Origin: Oxytricha trifallax
Lineage: Eukaryota > Ciliophora > Spirotrichea > Sporadotrichida > Oxytrichidae
Assembly: GCA_000711775.1 (NCBI GenBank)
Contig: ARYC01000247.1
Span: forward strand, 62,001-126,000
Reading direction: 5' to 3'
Length of the DNA: 64,000 nt
The translations under genes were made by a program, and so were the position numbers. Shown here piece after piece: positions 11,028 to 24,489 of the stretch. Positions within the stretch are counted from its first letter, which is position 1. Every line of letters starts with the position of its first letter. Under the pieces are notes generated by a model. That model was given only the letters and a program-made list of their open reading frames with translations. It did not search any database and was not told the DNA's origin.

Positions 11028-11907
11028 CTCATCAATTAAAAAGACAAAAAACTCAGATATAATTAATTTTACAATTTATATATTTCAATTGTTTAAATCA
11101 TTTATTCTTAAAAGCATTTAATAAGGGAAATAAGAAAAAATATTAAGATAATTTAAAAAGATGCTCATTGTCATATTTTAAAAAAGTAAAATACTTTTAA
11201 CCATAAAATTTCATTTTCACAAAAATTATATATTATATTTATCAAAGGTTTTAAATGGAATAGTACTTTAGAAATTTACACTAAATAAATAAATTTTTCC
11301 ATAAATTGATAAATAATTTATTTTATTTCTATATAGTGAAAGCTGATTGTAGTTTTGCAAACAATTTTTACCATTTATATGCAAGAATTTAATCATTAAA
11401 ATAATTATTATGTATTATAATTTACTATTATATAGATATATTTTAATTTAAGAATTAATAGAGTAATTAATCCGAATACTTAAATTGATCTGACAATCCA
11501 CTCTACTCCAGTGAAATTTCTATGATCAAAGTAAAATATATTGAAAAATTCAAGAAACAGCAACGAAAATTATTAATATGATATTTTATTATTAATAATC
11601 TCAAGAGGACTCTTAAAATATATTGAAATCTAATATACTTTTCTTTAACTATTTTGAAAGAAAATAAATTGCTTATTTATTTTTACTCCAAAAACAAACA
11701 TTCCTGAAGTTTGATGAAGTTTCATTATTTCATATTTTTCTCTTAGTGTCTAAAAATTATTTATTATAATATAATATAATATATTCCTAAAACCCCTTAA
11801 TTCGATTTGTAAAATCAAAATAATTAAACCTAAATAGAATAGAATATATACATTAAATAAAAAAAAGTCTTATCTGCTATCTTTAAAGTAAATGTAGAAT
11901 TCATATG
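11028..11907. other. AT-rich region, no gene seen
   Basis: Upstream of the histidine kinase start. AT-rich on both strands, with many TGA triplets in all frames and no conserved motif. Confidence 0.5.
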
Positions 11908-12370
11908 TGTTTAGTAAGGAATTAATTTAGCAAAGGAAGTTACCGAGGTCCCTGAGGTTTAGAAATTTTAGTATATTATTATTAAAAAAGGTGATGAGGT
12001 ATATATATTTAATGAGATTAGAAATTAGAAAAACACATACATAATATTTAAATTTATATACCTGCACTTATTCCTGGATAAAAAATTAAATAATATATCA
12101 AATGCAAAAAAATAGTAAATTCTTGAAATTATACATCTTTTATTACAATTATTTTAGAAATTATAAGTGAGTTTCATATTTTTGAGATTATTTATAATTT
12201 TGCAATAATTAAATACACAGCATCTATTGTCAAGAATTATTTTATACCATGCTAATCATCAATATTTCTATATTGTAATTCAGGAAGCAGAAATTTTCAA
12301 TTGAAAGGCATTCAAAGTCTTATTTAGATATATCATCTAAATGTTTCAGTGATTTACTCACACAATGGAG
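11908..12370 (+). other. Possible coding segment(s), unrecognised
   Basis: With TAA/TAG as Gln, a plus-strand frame is open for about 130 codons (11908 to 12303), beginning near LAKEVTEVPEVQKF. A second frame at about 12285-12395 reads FRKQKFSIERHSKSYLDISS. The first 80 bp are less AT-rich than their surroundings, which is suggestive. No family recognised; could be MDSs of an unknown gene or chance. Confidence 0.3.
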
Positions 12371-12473
12371 AAGTATTAATGAAATAAATTCAATTTTAAA
12401 AATATAATAAATCAGTAATATTATTATATTTTATGAATTTTGAAAATATAATTTAAATATATTCAAATTGAGC

Positions 12474-12898
12474 AATATTGTCGGAATACATTTGATTTGG
12501 GAAAATTACTTAAAATTAAATAAATAATAATTAAAATTCGTGGCAGTTAACTTTCTGGAAACCTAGACAATATGGTACTTGTTCGACAGGGAATTAAAAA
12601 TTAGCTGGACTTTACAATTGGCGGTACCCCTTTATTGCATCGTAGGAGTGAGATAAATCGAGTTTAATTTTAGGTGATTTGTTTAGTTGATTTTATTGCC
12701 AAAATTAAACTCGATTTATCTCACTCCTACGATGCGATAAAGGGGTACCGCCAATAGTAAAGTCCAGCTAGTTTTTAATTCCCTGTCGAACAAGTACCAT
12801 ATTGTCTAGGTTTCCAGAAAGTTAACTGCCACGAATTTTAATTATCATTTATTTAATTTTAAGTAATTTTCCCAAATCAAATGTATTCCGACAATATT
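12474..12898. mobile_element. Palindromic MITE, copy 1
   Basis: A 425-bp palindrome with arms 12474-12673 and 12702-12898. Ends read AATATTGTCGGAATAC and its complement. The inner arm contains GGCGGTACCCCTTTAT...GCATC followed by GAGATAAATCGAGTTTAAT. A second, diverged copy with the same ends and core lies at 31281-31704, so this is a repeat family and not a chance hairpin. No coding capacity. Confidence 0.9.
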
Positions 12899-14063
12899 TA
12901 TAATGAATAGTTTATTTGAATGAGAGGTTTGACTATTTATTTAAAATTAGAAAATAAATTAATGTAACTTTTCAACTATACATTAATTTGATATTTTATT
13001 GATATATTTTCTTTCTATAACAATTATTCATTCTTAGTATTATGTTAGATATCTTTTTTAAGAATATATTTAATTTTTATATTTTAATCAGAGCACATTG
13101 AATATAATAAACTTGTATAAATTTAAAATCATACATTCAAGACTCTTTGACTTGCTCTCTTTCATATAGATGAGAATATATATTAAGTTTTTATGAATAA
13201 AAGTAAAAGCTTTAATAATAAACCTGGTATGCCATCTTCCACTGTAATGTTTCAGTGAGTGAAATTAGACACCTGGGTGCATTATTTATGTTATTTCAAT
13301 TCTTATTCTATAAACCTTATCAGAGATATTAAATTAAGAAGGGTTTACGTAAAATTATATAATTAAAGCAAATTTAAAATAAATATTTACAAAGTTTTAT
13401 ATTTAAAGCTATAAATTTTATAATTCTTAAATTATAAAATGTCAAAATAGGATATATCAATAATAGTTATTATGAAATAAATCTAAATATAACCCAGTTT
13501 TAATTCAGTATATGAGATTGGTCTAACTTTATTATTTAATCCTATCATTAAATTAATAACTTAATTTATAACTAATTATCTTGATAAATAAATTTTTACT
13601 TTTACATCTATTTTATCTCACTTTGTATAATATTGTTTTGAAAAATGAAAATAGTTATAACAATTTACTAAGTATTTTAATTAATTTTAGAAAATATGAA
13701 TAATTAACAGAACAGTAGAATATTAAAGTAATTTATGCTCAATATATAATTTCTAATTAATTAATTATTTATAAAAATCTAGATTCTAATTTTATTTTAT
13801 TATAGTGTTCTCTAATTCAAAAAAATGTTTTTTATAAATAAAATGAGTTTAGTAAATATTAATTTCTTTATTCAATTAATAATATTTAAAAAAATCTGTA
13901 ATATCAATTCATTTATAAAACTACAAGTCAATTTTTTTAATATATTTGTACAGCTACTAAATGATTAAATATTGATATAATTTCAATAGAATTAAATCAC
14001 AATACATTGAGCCATTAATTATTTGATTTTATTATTTATAAATATATAATATTTTAAAACAGT
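12899..14063. other. AT-rich spacer; one tiny possible first exon
   Basis: Mostly featureless AT-rich DNA. At 13193-13258 a plus-strand frame reads MNKSKSFNNKPGMPSSTVMF and then hits TGA. Its codon use looks gene-like, but it is too short to claim. Confidence 0.4.
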
Positions 14064-15009
14064 ATGAAGAGCACAGCAGGCATGTCTGTTCCTTTATCGG
14101 TTTCGAATCAGAGACCACACACTGCAAACTTACTTGTAGGAAATAACCAAAGATTAAATAATAATAATAGCAACAACTTAATGGTAGTATATTTTAAATA
14201 TTTTTAAATTAAAAAAATGTTAAATAGTAATCAATTTTTAAGAAATATAATAAGTTAAAATAGGTTAAATTTTTAATTTAAAATCTAAACGTAAACAAAA
14301 ACAGAATAAAATTGTCTCTTATAAGTTTGTTATTCAAAATATAATTTTATTATTATAAATTAAAAAAAATTAATTCAAAATATATCTGTTGTTTTTAATT
14401 AAAAATATGTCTTATTTTATCATTAGCTAATAATTATAATAAACTTAGAAAAATAATTCATTAATCCAGATATTTTTAAGTTATACTCAAAAATATTTTT
14501 AATTTATATGTATTAATTGTAGATATTAATTAATATAATCACCTCTATTAAAACTTAGAAAATCACTTTAAATACACAAAAGATTCTATTGATAGTATGC
14601 CAGCAGCATTTTATGGCAGTAAAAATATCACTGATTTCATAGGACACTATTAATTAATATTTTGTAATGCTAAATCAGAAAAGTATTTATAGTATTTCTT
14701 TGCTATTTTATGATTATTTCTAAGATAATATGGAAATAATTATAAGATAACAGCGCACCGTAGCTGAATCAAGATGAGCACTCATTCGAATTAAACTAGA
14801 AGTATTTCACAAAAGATGACAGAGTGTTAAATAAATTCTTTTAGAATTTATTATTATATGCAGTAGGTACACTTTTTAATTACAATAAATAAAAAATAAT
14901 TATTGAAAAGTGTCAAGTAACACATACACTTCGAATACTCTGAACCCTAATAAGTAAATACAGCCACTAATTGCACAAAGAAATACATCTCCTGTACTCT
15001 CCTCTATTA
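14064..15009 (+). CDS. Block A cassettes X1-X4 (N-terminal part of the array gene family)
   Basis: Four coding cassettes in order on the plus strand. X1 (from 14064) reads MKSTAGMSVPLSVSNQRPHT and then an Asn-rich run. X2 (about 14548-14645) reads NLENHFKYTKDSIDSMPAAF. X3 (about 14738-14835) reads NSAPQLNQDEHSFELNQKYF then TKDDRV. X4 (about 14911-15009) reads SSNTYTSNTLNPNKQIQ and then LIAQRNTSPVLSS. X3 ends in AGTGT and X4 is preceded by AGTGT; deleting the intervening DNA restores one frame, so this is an IES with a 5-bp pointer. The protein is Ser/Asn/Gln-rich and not recognised. The same four cassettes recur in blocks D and E, and X4 alone in B and C. Confidence 0.7.
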
Positions 15010-15850
15010 ACAAATTAATTACAATCAACAAATAAATATTTCTATTTCTCTATATTAAAAAAATTTAGTTTAAGGAAATTAAGTTTTCTAAATTTTATAT
15101 AAAAACTTACATTTTTATTTGTTAAATTTCGTTTTTATATATGTCATTTTTTTGTATAATTTAGATTAGATTTAAATTTAACATTTCTTTTAGATATATT
15201 TTAAAATGTCGATAAACATCTAAAATTTTTATCAAAACAATTGATAAATTATTGAAGAAATTTAATCATAAATTATTAAAGAGTGATTTATTAATAGATT
15301 TTTGTAATATTTCCTAAAGTTATAATGGTAAATTATTAAATCCTTACCAATTTTATGAATTAATATACAAATATATATTTTATAAATTTCTAATATATTG
15401 AAGCATAATAAATGGATGAGATTAGTAAATAAAGAGAGATATAAATTAGGAAATTATTGAGAAAGTATTATTGTTAAATATGGAAAAGGAGAGATAGTAT
15501 ACCCTTGCCGATCTCGATAGAGATTTAAAACAAAATTTTTTTCAACAATTTATATATATATATATAATTTATGCTATTTAAGATATTTGATCATTAATAA
15601 TTTTATTGATGCTTCTAAAAATAAAAATAATTATTTTATAAAATTTAGGTTTTTTATTATTGTTTGTTATAATTTAATTCTAAAAATTAAAAAAATTAAA
15701 TGTAGATTATTATTAGTACTATTAATAATGAGAATATATTATTGAAAGAAAGCATTAATTGCAATAATTAACAGTTTTACAGACAACTTTTATTTAATTA
15801 TTTGAATTTATAAAAATTGTAAATTAATTTAAGTTAAATAATAAGTATAT

Positions 15851-16617
15851 ATGGGTATGGAAATGGCCCTTGAAAAGCTCAATGAGAGTGTCTCCGAAAA
15901 GTTAAAATTTCCAAAAATTAGTTCAATAAAAATAAACATAAAGCTATTTTTTAGTTTAAAAAACTATGAAATAGATTTTTAAAAGGTCAAGTTAGTAAGA
16001 CTTATCGCAGAACATTTCAATGCACAGACATCGACTTAGCTTTTTCCATTACTTCTTCAGAAATTCAATGACGACAAGTATTGTAAAAAGGAAATATTAT
16101 TAATTTAATTAATTAATTATACTAATTAAATTAAAAAGGAAAAAGAATCACATATATATTTATATATCAAAATTTATTTTAAAATATAAAAAAATAAAAT
16201 TGTAAATAAGTTTTAAATCAGTAAAGTGACTCTATTTAAATAAATTGATAAATAAAATAGAAAAGAAGATAATTTTGTGATTAAATTATTCAAATCTTTA
16301 TATTGATAGTTAAATTTTAATTATTGAGAAATAAATTTCTTACAATTCATTGATTATTTTAGCTAACATCTTATTTATAATAAATTTATTAATTTGTTAT
16401 CAAATATATTTATTTGGTGAATTAGAAATTAAGACTCACTTTAATAAAAATAGAGGCTAATAATTGATATTATTTAAATAATAAATTAAATAATTATTAA
16501 TGTTACAATAGACCTTGTATCACTACCTTACTCTCATGGAAAGCTAACTTACTGACTTGGCGAGACACTAACAATAGGTGGTTGATAGCTTGAATCCTTT
16601 AACTCAGGTTTCTGAAA
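15851..16617 (+). CDS. Block A cassettes Y1 and Y2, unrecognised protein
   Basis: Y1 (15851-16083) reads MGMEMALEKLNESVSEKLKF, then SSIKINIKLFFSLKN, and ends LLLQKFNDDKY. Y2 (16502-16617) reads LQQTLYHYLTLMESQLTDLA and then HQQQVVDSLNP. Both frames use TAA/TAG as Gln and are open to the cassette ends. Paralogues in B, D and F keep the signatures IKINIKLLFS, (K/E)FG(D)DKYC and the L/E-QQ start of Y2, so these are conserved protein-coding units. The 420-bp interval is an IES or a long intron; the exact junction cannot be fixed by eye. Y2 has coiled-coil character. No known family recognised. Confidence 0.6.
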
Positions 16618-17844
16618 GAACATAGTAATTAATATATCTTAAAACTTTTAAACAAGCTTTTATTGATATATTATTTTTCATTAAAGATACTTATTAATTA
16701 TTCAAAAATCAGATACTTTAATTTAAAATTTATATATAAATATATTAATTTAATAAGCAAGTTGTCATTGAAAAAGTTAATGAATAACTATTAAAAAATC
16801 TAAAACGATAGTTTTAGAATTCAATTGCAAATATATTTTTCATTTTAGACAATAGTGAAGAAATCATTAATTTATACCTTTTTTCTTATTATAATTAAAG
16901 GGAATTAATTATCATTTGTATAATAATTATGATATGAGTATCTTAATTGATCCTATTGTTGTTAGTACATATTTACAACCGCATAAATTTTCTAGTGTCA
17001 ATAATTTAGAATTTATTTCTAAAATCGATATAAAAATATATTTTTTTATAAATTCAAATTTCATTTAAATTCATTTTTTAATGCCATTAAATTTCATTTG
17101 TGAGTTTATAATTTGCCGTAAAACAGAAGGCTGAAAACATGAAGTTATTCATCTATCACATCTAAGTGCTTTATTTATTTTATCGTTTTTAATAATCTGA
17201 ATATTTTACATTATAGATTTAATTTAATATAAAATTATAGCATTGTACATAATGATCCGATTTAACACCTAAAAGTTTGTGATAAAAATAATCCATATTG
17301 ATAAATAAATACAATATTAGATGATTTAAGAGGAATAAATTATAATAGAACCCTTTTATAGTTTATTCCTAGTTAAAAATTTTATAAAATAACAAATTTT
17401 AGTTATTTTTGATTTATATTATTATTTTTCAATATATTATAACGAAAATAATAGTTATTTTTCATTTTATTCAAGTTAAAACATTTCTATTACATATTGT
17501 TTAAAAATTATTTTATATAAATTGAATGTTTCAAGTTTGTTCATTAAAATTATGCATTTAATATTAGTGTAAAAGAGAAGGTTATAGATCTGAATACAAT
17601 ATTTCTAATTATAAATAAAAAAATATAAGAATTGATTTGAGGACTTTAAATTAGCATAATCCAAACCCGGAAAACTCATTTAGTTATTTGAATGAGTTTT
17701 TAATGGTAAGTGTACACAATAAATGCAAAGCTAATTAAGGCTTAATAATGATTAATGCAAGAGTTTGTATTTAAAAACTTACATAATCTTCGCATTGGTA
17801 ACAAATGTAACAATAAAGCCATTTTCATTATTTGATTAAAGTAC

Positions 17845-18003
17845 AAGGCTGTTCCATTTGTATCCTTTTACTTTTAGGCTTATATCTCTGCCATAATAAT
17901 AAAAATAAACAAAAGAGGTATTTTCTCAATACTAAGGAATGAAAAAATAGTAATATTGATGCAAGGAAACATCAAAAAAGAAATAATAAGTTCAGGCGAC
18001 TGA
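17845..18003 (+). CDS. Block A small cassette KAVPF, ends in TGA
   Basis: Reads KAVPFVSFYFQAYISAIIIK and on to ISSGD, then TGA at 18001-18003. The paralogue in block B (22936-23055) begins KAVPY and also ends in TGA after an open frame, which supports a shared 3'-terminal coding unit. The sequence between is poorly conserved. Function unknown. Confidence 0.4.
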
Positions 18004-18551
18004 GGCATCACTAGTAGCTTATGTTTAAATTAATATTTTTTTTAACAAATCAATAGCTATTAGTTATAATATTTAATCAATGATCTCCTATTAAACTAAA
18101 TAAAAAATCTTACTAAACATAATAGTTTAAGGTTTTTATAAATTAATAATTTAATCAAATTAGAGGAGGGGTTATAAGGTTTGAAATGGTTTAAGAAGTT
18201 CAAGGAAATAATTTTTTTTAAGAATTGCTTTATAAATTTAGCTTTGATTAAGAAGAAATTCGTAAATAATTATTTGTTTGATACATCTCTATTTATAAAA
18301 TAAATCTTAATTGAATTTGAAATTCTTGAAACAAAAAAAATAAATATTTCATATGTGATTCTATATTTTTAAATTAATTTGTGAAAGAAAAGTTAACTGT
18401 TATGATAATTATTTAAATAATAATTTAATAATCGACATATTCTATCTAGCTCTTTATTATTAAGTATTTCATTAATATTTTTTAGGTAAAAAGCAATTTT
18501 ATATATTTGCTATTTAAATTTTATAATTAATTTTTATTTTAGTTTTTTTAT

Positions 18552-18590
18552 GAAATTGTAGGGGATTTATTGACGACAAGCAATAATTGA
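18552..18590 (+). CDS. Block A short terminal cassette EIVGDL, possible C-terminus
   Basis: Reads EIVGDLLTTSNN followed by TGA. Block B at 23588-23623 reads EIIGDLIEDKQ followed by TGA. The nucleotide similarity between the two is high here and low around, suggesting a short C-terminal MDS. A one-base indel separates the copies. Confidence 0.35.
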   Translation, partial: EIVGDLLTTSNN

Positions 18591-19403
18591 ACCCTTTGAT
18601 AGGACTTCTACTCTAAATAATTTTTTTAAATAATTATATTTAATTACTTCTTCTAATTATTTACAGATACATAGTAACTAATATTTTAAGTTAAAATACA
18701 AGTAAAATAAATAAACAATTAAACAATAATAATTAAATTTAATTCTTCAATAATTGTCAAGATAATATTTTATGAAATAATAGTATCGAAGTTATTAATT
18801 TAATTATATTTACAATTAACTTCTACGATTTCGAATTGTGTCTTTTTTTGTTCTAATCTTATTAGCTTGATTAAGAATTTTCTAGATATATTACTTTATC
18901 TCGGCCTTATTAGTTTTTAAAATAAATTACAATTTAATTAAAAATTAAAATGAGCTAAAATAGATCTTTTCAAAAAAGCTAAATATAAAAGTATTTTCAA
19001 AATTGAAATCTAAATTTTGAGTTTGTTAAATTTCCTAAATTAGTATGATATATTCATAAATTTATTATTTTTAGAGATTCTTAAAATCAATTTTTAATTT
19101 TTTTTTATCTAGAATAAGGAGTCATAAATAATCTTGTGAATATTTATAGTAATTCTACGCATATAATTATATAATTGTAAAATTGTTTATTTTCATAAAT
19201 AATGCTTTTTTAATCTGCACATATTATACTTTATTTGCCTCTAATATAAAGATTTTTAATAGAAATTACAATAAATCAAATGTGCAAATAATTCAAATGC
19301 ATTAATTTTAGAATTATTTACATCATTATCCTCACTCTAATATTGCGAATTTTTAATTTTTTAAAAAAATTTTAGAATTATGTTTATATAATTTTAATTG
19401 TAT
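18591..19403. other. AT-rich spacer of block A
   Basis: No reading frame of note. Weak similarity to the corresponding spacer in block B (23640-24480) marks it as part of the duplicated unit. Confidence 0.5.
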
Positions 19404-19506
19404 AAAGTGTCAAGTAACACATACACTTCGAATAGTCTGAATCCTAATAAGCAGATATAGCCAATCATTGCACATAGAAATGCATCTCCTGCACTCTCCT
19501 CTATTA
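19404..19506 (+). CDS. Block B cassette X4 (extra copy)
   Basis: About 100 bp nearly identical to X4 of blocks A and C, again preceded by AGTGTCAAG. Reads SSNTYTSNSLNPNKQIQ and then ASPALSS. No X1-X3 precede it in block B, so the A-to-B repeat boundary lies at X4: the unit X4 to the EIVGDL cassette is tandemly duplicated with a period of about 4.5-5 kb. Confidence 0.65.
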
Positions 19507-20322
19507 AAAAATTGATATTAATACAAGTAATAAATATTTTATTTCTTTTTATTAAAAAAATTTATTTTAAGAAAAATAAGTTTACTAAATTTCATATAAT
19601 AACTTACATTTTATTTCTTAAATTTCGTTTTTATATGTATCATTTTTTGTAAAATTTAGACTAGATTTAAATTTAACATTTCTTTTAAATATATTTTAAT
19701 ATGTCGATAAACATCTAAAATTTTTATCAAAACAATATATAAATTATTTAAGAAATTTAATCATAAATTATTAAAGAGTGATTTATTAATAAATTTTTGT
19801 AATATTTCCTAAAGTTATAATGGTAAATTATTGAATTCTTATCCATTTTTATGAATTAATATAAAAATAATTATTTTTATAAATTTCTATTAAATGGAAA
19901 CATAATTTATAGAAGAGATTTGTAATTAAGATGGATATAAATTAAGAAATTATTGAGAAAGTATTATTATTAAAAATGAACTCAACCTAAACTATAGCAG
20001 CATTTAACCAGGATTTAATACATAAATATTTTATATTAAATTTACAATAATTTAAGTTATTTAACAAGATTAAATAATATTTAAACATCCGAAATAAAAT
20101 AAATTTATTAATAAAAAGTTTCATTATATTCTGGTTTTAAATTATTGTTAGTGAATATTTCATTGAAAATATATAAATTAATATATTGTATTATTAGAAC
20201 CTTTAATTATATTATAAGTTTCCTATAAAATATTTAACTATATTTATAAACAGTTCTACTTTAAACTTTTATTTATTATTTAAATTAAAACCCCAAATCA
20301 AAATATATTAAATAATAAATCC

Positions 20323-21439
20323 TGATGAATCTGAACGATGGATTGGACAAAATGAACGCGATTGTCAGCGAAAAGTTAAAATTGCAAAAAATCCCTGCCA
20401 TAAAAATAAATATCAAGCTATTATTTAGTTTTGAAAACTAATTAATAGATTTACAAAAGGTGTCGTTCGTACTATTTATTAGCAAACATTTCTAATCAGA
20501 CACAGAAGATGAATTACTTCCAGATTTGCTATAAAAGTTCGGAGATGACAAGTATTGTATAAATAAATCATATAGATGTTTTATGTTTATATGTATTAAT
20601 ATTCAATTTAAATAGCATTATAATTTAAAGAGGAAAAAAGTTTATTAAATTTGATTATTTAGAGCAAACAAATATAATTTCTATCTTAATTAATTTATAA
20701 AGCAAAATGTAATAGTTAAGCAAAGTAACTCTTTTTAAAATGACTTTATAAATAAATAAAAAATATATATTTCATTAAATTTTATCTCCAAAATTAATTA
20801 TATAATATTTTTATCTAAAAAAAAATACTTGTTAGTATTTGTTGATAATGATTTAAATGTTTTCAAATATAATTTTGGTAAATTTCATCTTAAAAAATAT
20901 ATCATAGTGAATATACAAACTGAATCTCAAATTTAAATTTAATTTTAACAAACGCGTCAATGTTGTGTTTTTAATAAAAGTTTCATTATATTTAATAATT
21001 TCTTATCAAATAATGGTTAATTTATTTTTTTATTTTTTTCATTTTCAGTTTTCTTTATTGATTTTATTGTTTTTTTTTCAATAGTTTAATTGGGAAAATG
21101 TAAACTCCTAATAATTATTGAAAAATTATCATAATTAATTGTTATTTAATTAAAAAGCATTTTTTAATGTATTTTTTAATAATTTCTTAACATCATAAGT
21201 TATTTGGTTATTTAAAAATTCAAACCCACTTAAATAAAAGTGTTAATAAAATTAATATAATAAATAATAAATTAATAAATAACAAAAATAATTTTTCTAT
21301 ATTACAATAGCTCGTTGTACAATACACAACAGAGATGATGAACTCGATGACATCTCTTATAAAACATCTTGGGGAAGAGGAAGATAAACTAGACCCAAGA
21401 TTATAAAAGAAAGAGATACAGGAGATATTGATAAAACTT
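20323..21439 (+). CDS. Block B cassettes Y1 and Y2
   Basis: Y1 (20323-20556) reads LNDGLDKMNAIVSEKLKLQK, then IKINIKLLFSFENQ and LLPDLLQKFGDDKYC. Y2 (21302-21439) reads LQQLVVQYTTEMMNSMTSLI followed by KHLGEEEDKLDPRLQKKE. Both are open with TAA/TAG as Gln. Best preserved of the Y copies. The Y2 segment looks helical and charged. Not assigned to a family. Confidence 0.6.
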
Positions 21440-21785
21440 AAAATTATATCAATTTTTAATCCAATATTTCTATAATTAAACAATTTTCCTGATTATATAA
21501 AATTGAAAATTTCTAATACATTGAAATAATGTTATATTTTAGCTTTTTTTAAAAAATATTTTGATTGGTTAAGAAAATAGTTTTATAAAATGATGAAAAA
21601 TAAATAAAAACTATATTGCCATTTTTTCATTCAAAAAATTTTTATGAATAAGATATTATATAAATTTTATATCAACAATAGATTCAATCAAAAATAAAAT
21701 AAAAAAATATTTTTCAATATTTTTTCAAAGAAATTTTATTAATTGAATTAATTTTATCAAAGTACTATATTAAAATATTTGGGGC

Positions 21786-21860
21786 TAATATTAGCAAGAA
21801 TGCACTATGCTAATCGGGTGAGAGTATTCCTCAAAGCTGCCTTATAGCTTAATTTATTAT
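21786..21860 (+). other. Possible small coding cassette in block B
   Basis: A short, less AT-rich island reading LARMHYANRVRVFLKAALQL on the plus strand. Block D has a weakly similar island at 33391-33450 in the same relative place. May be a small MDS. Confidence 0.3.
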
Positions 21861-22935
21861 ATTTTTAATAGTGTAAATATCAAGAAATATTAATTTTTAT
21901 TATCAATTCATTTGAATTTATTCAAATATAAAATATAGCTATTTGTCGAGCAATTTAAAAATTTAAAACCAATAGTCTAATGATAAATTACATTTAAATA
22001 AAATAATTAATTATACAATTTAAAATATTTAAAGGAAATTAAAAATATTAGAAACCTTTTTATATACTTAATTTTTAAATAAAAATTATCTAAAACTGAG
22101 TATTTTATATTTTTTAGAGATTTCATTTATATTTTATTTTATCTTTTATCATAGATTGATTATAATTTTCAAATAATAATAGCGAAAATAATAATTATTT
22201 TTCACTTTACTTAATTTAATAATTTATATTTATGAATGGTATAAAAAAATTATCCTATATATATATATTCATGCAAGAAACATCAAAGATTATGGAGGGA
22301 AGCTTCCTTGAAGTAATTATTTATCAATTTCTTCCTCAATTTTTGTTAGTAAATTTTTCTAATAACATGAAAAAGCTTGATTAATTTGAATTAAAAAACA
22401 ATTAAGTCATAAAAGTAAATCTGTGTTCAAATTTTTATAATAGATTTCTTTAAACATTAACTTTCTTTACAAAGAGCATTTTGATATATGTAAAATTGAA
22501 TATATAATTATAAGATCCCTATTTATATTTAAATAACGCCTTTAAGAATTATGATACTCTACTTAGCCTTATAAATTTTATAAAGAATTCAATAAATTTA
22601 ATTTATTAAAAATTACCTACCAGGCAACTTTCCCCTACAGAATTTATTCTTTAAATAAATTATAATATTATTTCATTGTAAAAAAAGATCGGATAGTTTT
22701 AATTTCAACATTTCTCATTCTAAAAAAGAAAATACTAAAAAATTATGTTAGGAATTTAATTATAAAAATCAAAACCCCAAAACCCCTTTAGCAATTTGAT
22801 TGAGCTATGATTGGTAATTGAAGACGATTAATACAAAGCAAAATGAGATTTAAAAATTATTATGTAAGAGTCTTTTTTTTTTACTTTCATAAATAATAGA
22901 TGTAGCATAAAAAAATTCACAATTCCAATTCAGTA

Positions 22936-23055
22936 AAGGCTGTTCCATATATAAACCTTCAACTCTTAGGCTTCTTTCTAAAAATTCATAAAAATAATTA
23001 ATAAAAAAATAAATAGGTACAATAACTTTCAACTAAGAAACATTAAGCTTAGTGA
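22936..23055 (+). CDS. Block B small cassette KAVPY, ends in TGA
   Basis: Thirty-nine codons from KAVPYINLQLLGFFLKIHKN to TGA at 23053-23055. Matches the block A cassette at its start and in position relative to Y1/Y2. Unknown function. Confidence 0.4.
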
Positions 23056-23587
23056 ACTGCAGGATTACTCGAATCTTATGTTTATATTAATTAGATTAAT
23101 CAAATCACTTGATATTTTATAAATAAATTACTAATTTTAAAACATAACCTCCCAATAATCCAAATTAAAATCTTAAATAAGTGAAAATTTTATGATTTTA
23201 TAGATCAATAATTCTATCAAATTACAATATGGTTTTTGTGGTTTAGAATGTTATAAGGAATTCCAAGGAAATAATTTTAAATTATTATGTTTATATAACT
23301 TTGACATAATTGGAATTTCGTAAGAAATTATTTGTGTTAGACAGTTCAATTAAATATACAATTTTTCATTTTGATTGAGTTTGAAGTTCTTGAAACTAAA
23401 CAAATGATGTTTCATAATAGATTGATAACATTTCTGAATCTAATGGTCAAAGAAAATTCAACTTTGAAATAAATTTACTAAAATATAAAATGTTATCTCT
23501 ATCTAAATATATTAACTTATATTATATATTTTACATTAGAATTAATAAATATACTTTTTTAAAAATTAAATTTATATTAATTTTTGA

Positions 23588-23623
23588 GAAATTATAGGAG
23601 ATTTGATTGAGGACAAGCAGTGA
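23588..23623 (+). CDS. Block B short terminal cassette EIIGDL
   Basis: Reads EIIGDLIEDKQ then TGA; counterpart of 18552-18590. Conservation of a stop-terminated short frame in two tandem copies is the only evidence. Confidence 0.35.
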   Translation, partial: EIIGDLIEDKQ

Positions 23624-24489
23624 CTGAACCCTTTAATGACCCATTTAAATTATTAATTTTTTTAAATAATTAAATATAAGTACTTCTTCTTTTATTTAAA
23701 TATATTATAAAATTATTGTAAGTAATAGAGTTAAAAAATTCTTTGTAATTTAGATATTTATTCAATTTTATATAATTAATTTAATTCCTCTTTAATTGTT
23801 ATTTTATATTATATTAAATATTATCGAAATTATCAATCTAATTATTGTTACGAATAATTATAAAATGATCTCGGCGATTATGTTTGATCCCATTTCGATT
23901 CTGGACTAGCTTAGTTGAATATTTTAGATATATTTCTTTATTTAAACCTTATTAATTATTGAAAATAGTACCAATTTATATTAGAAAATAGATTGAAATG
24001 TACTTAAATAGATCAAAAAGTAAACAAATAAAGTAATTTCCAAATTAAATTTCTAAATTTTGATTTTATCAAATTTCTTAAAATTTTTATCGTAAAAATG
24101 CATTACTGTTTGATTTTTGGAACATTTTAATTGTAATTTGGATATTTATAAATCTTTTATTAAATCTTTTTACCAATTAGCTATTTGTAAGGAGTAATAA
24201 TTAATTTTGTGAATATATATTGTATTCTTAATTACTATTACACGATTGTAAAGTTTTTTCATATTTTTATAAATCATGCTTTTATAATTTGCATTTTATA
24301 TATTTAATAAGACTCTCACAGTAACTATTTTTAATAGCAATGGTTATAAATTTAAACGTAATAAATATATTTATTTTTAAATTATAAAATGAAGTTATTT
24401 TAAATCATTTTTCCTCACTATTTCATCGCATAAATATTATTAAAAATAACAAAATTTAAAAGTATTATAATTTATATTAAATTGTATAT

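Noticed and set aside
16077..16510. Calling the Y1-Y2 interval an intron with certainty
   Set aside because: GT and AG-like ends exist in some copies but not all, and phase does not agree across blocks; IES or intron left open.
21220..21483. 87-codon open frame on the minus strand
   Set aside because: Antisense shadow of the Y2 cassette, which is conserved on the plus strand in several blocks.
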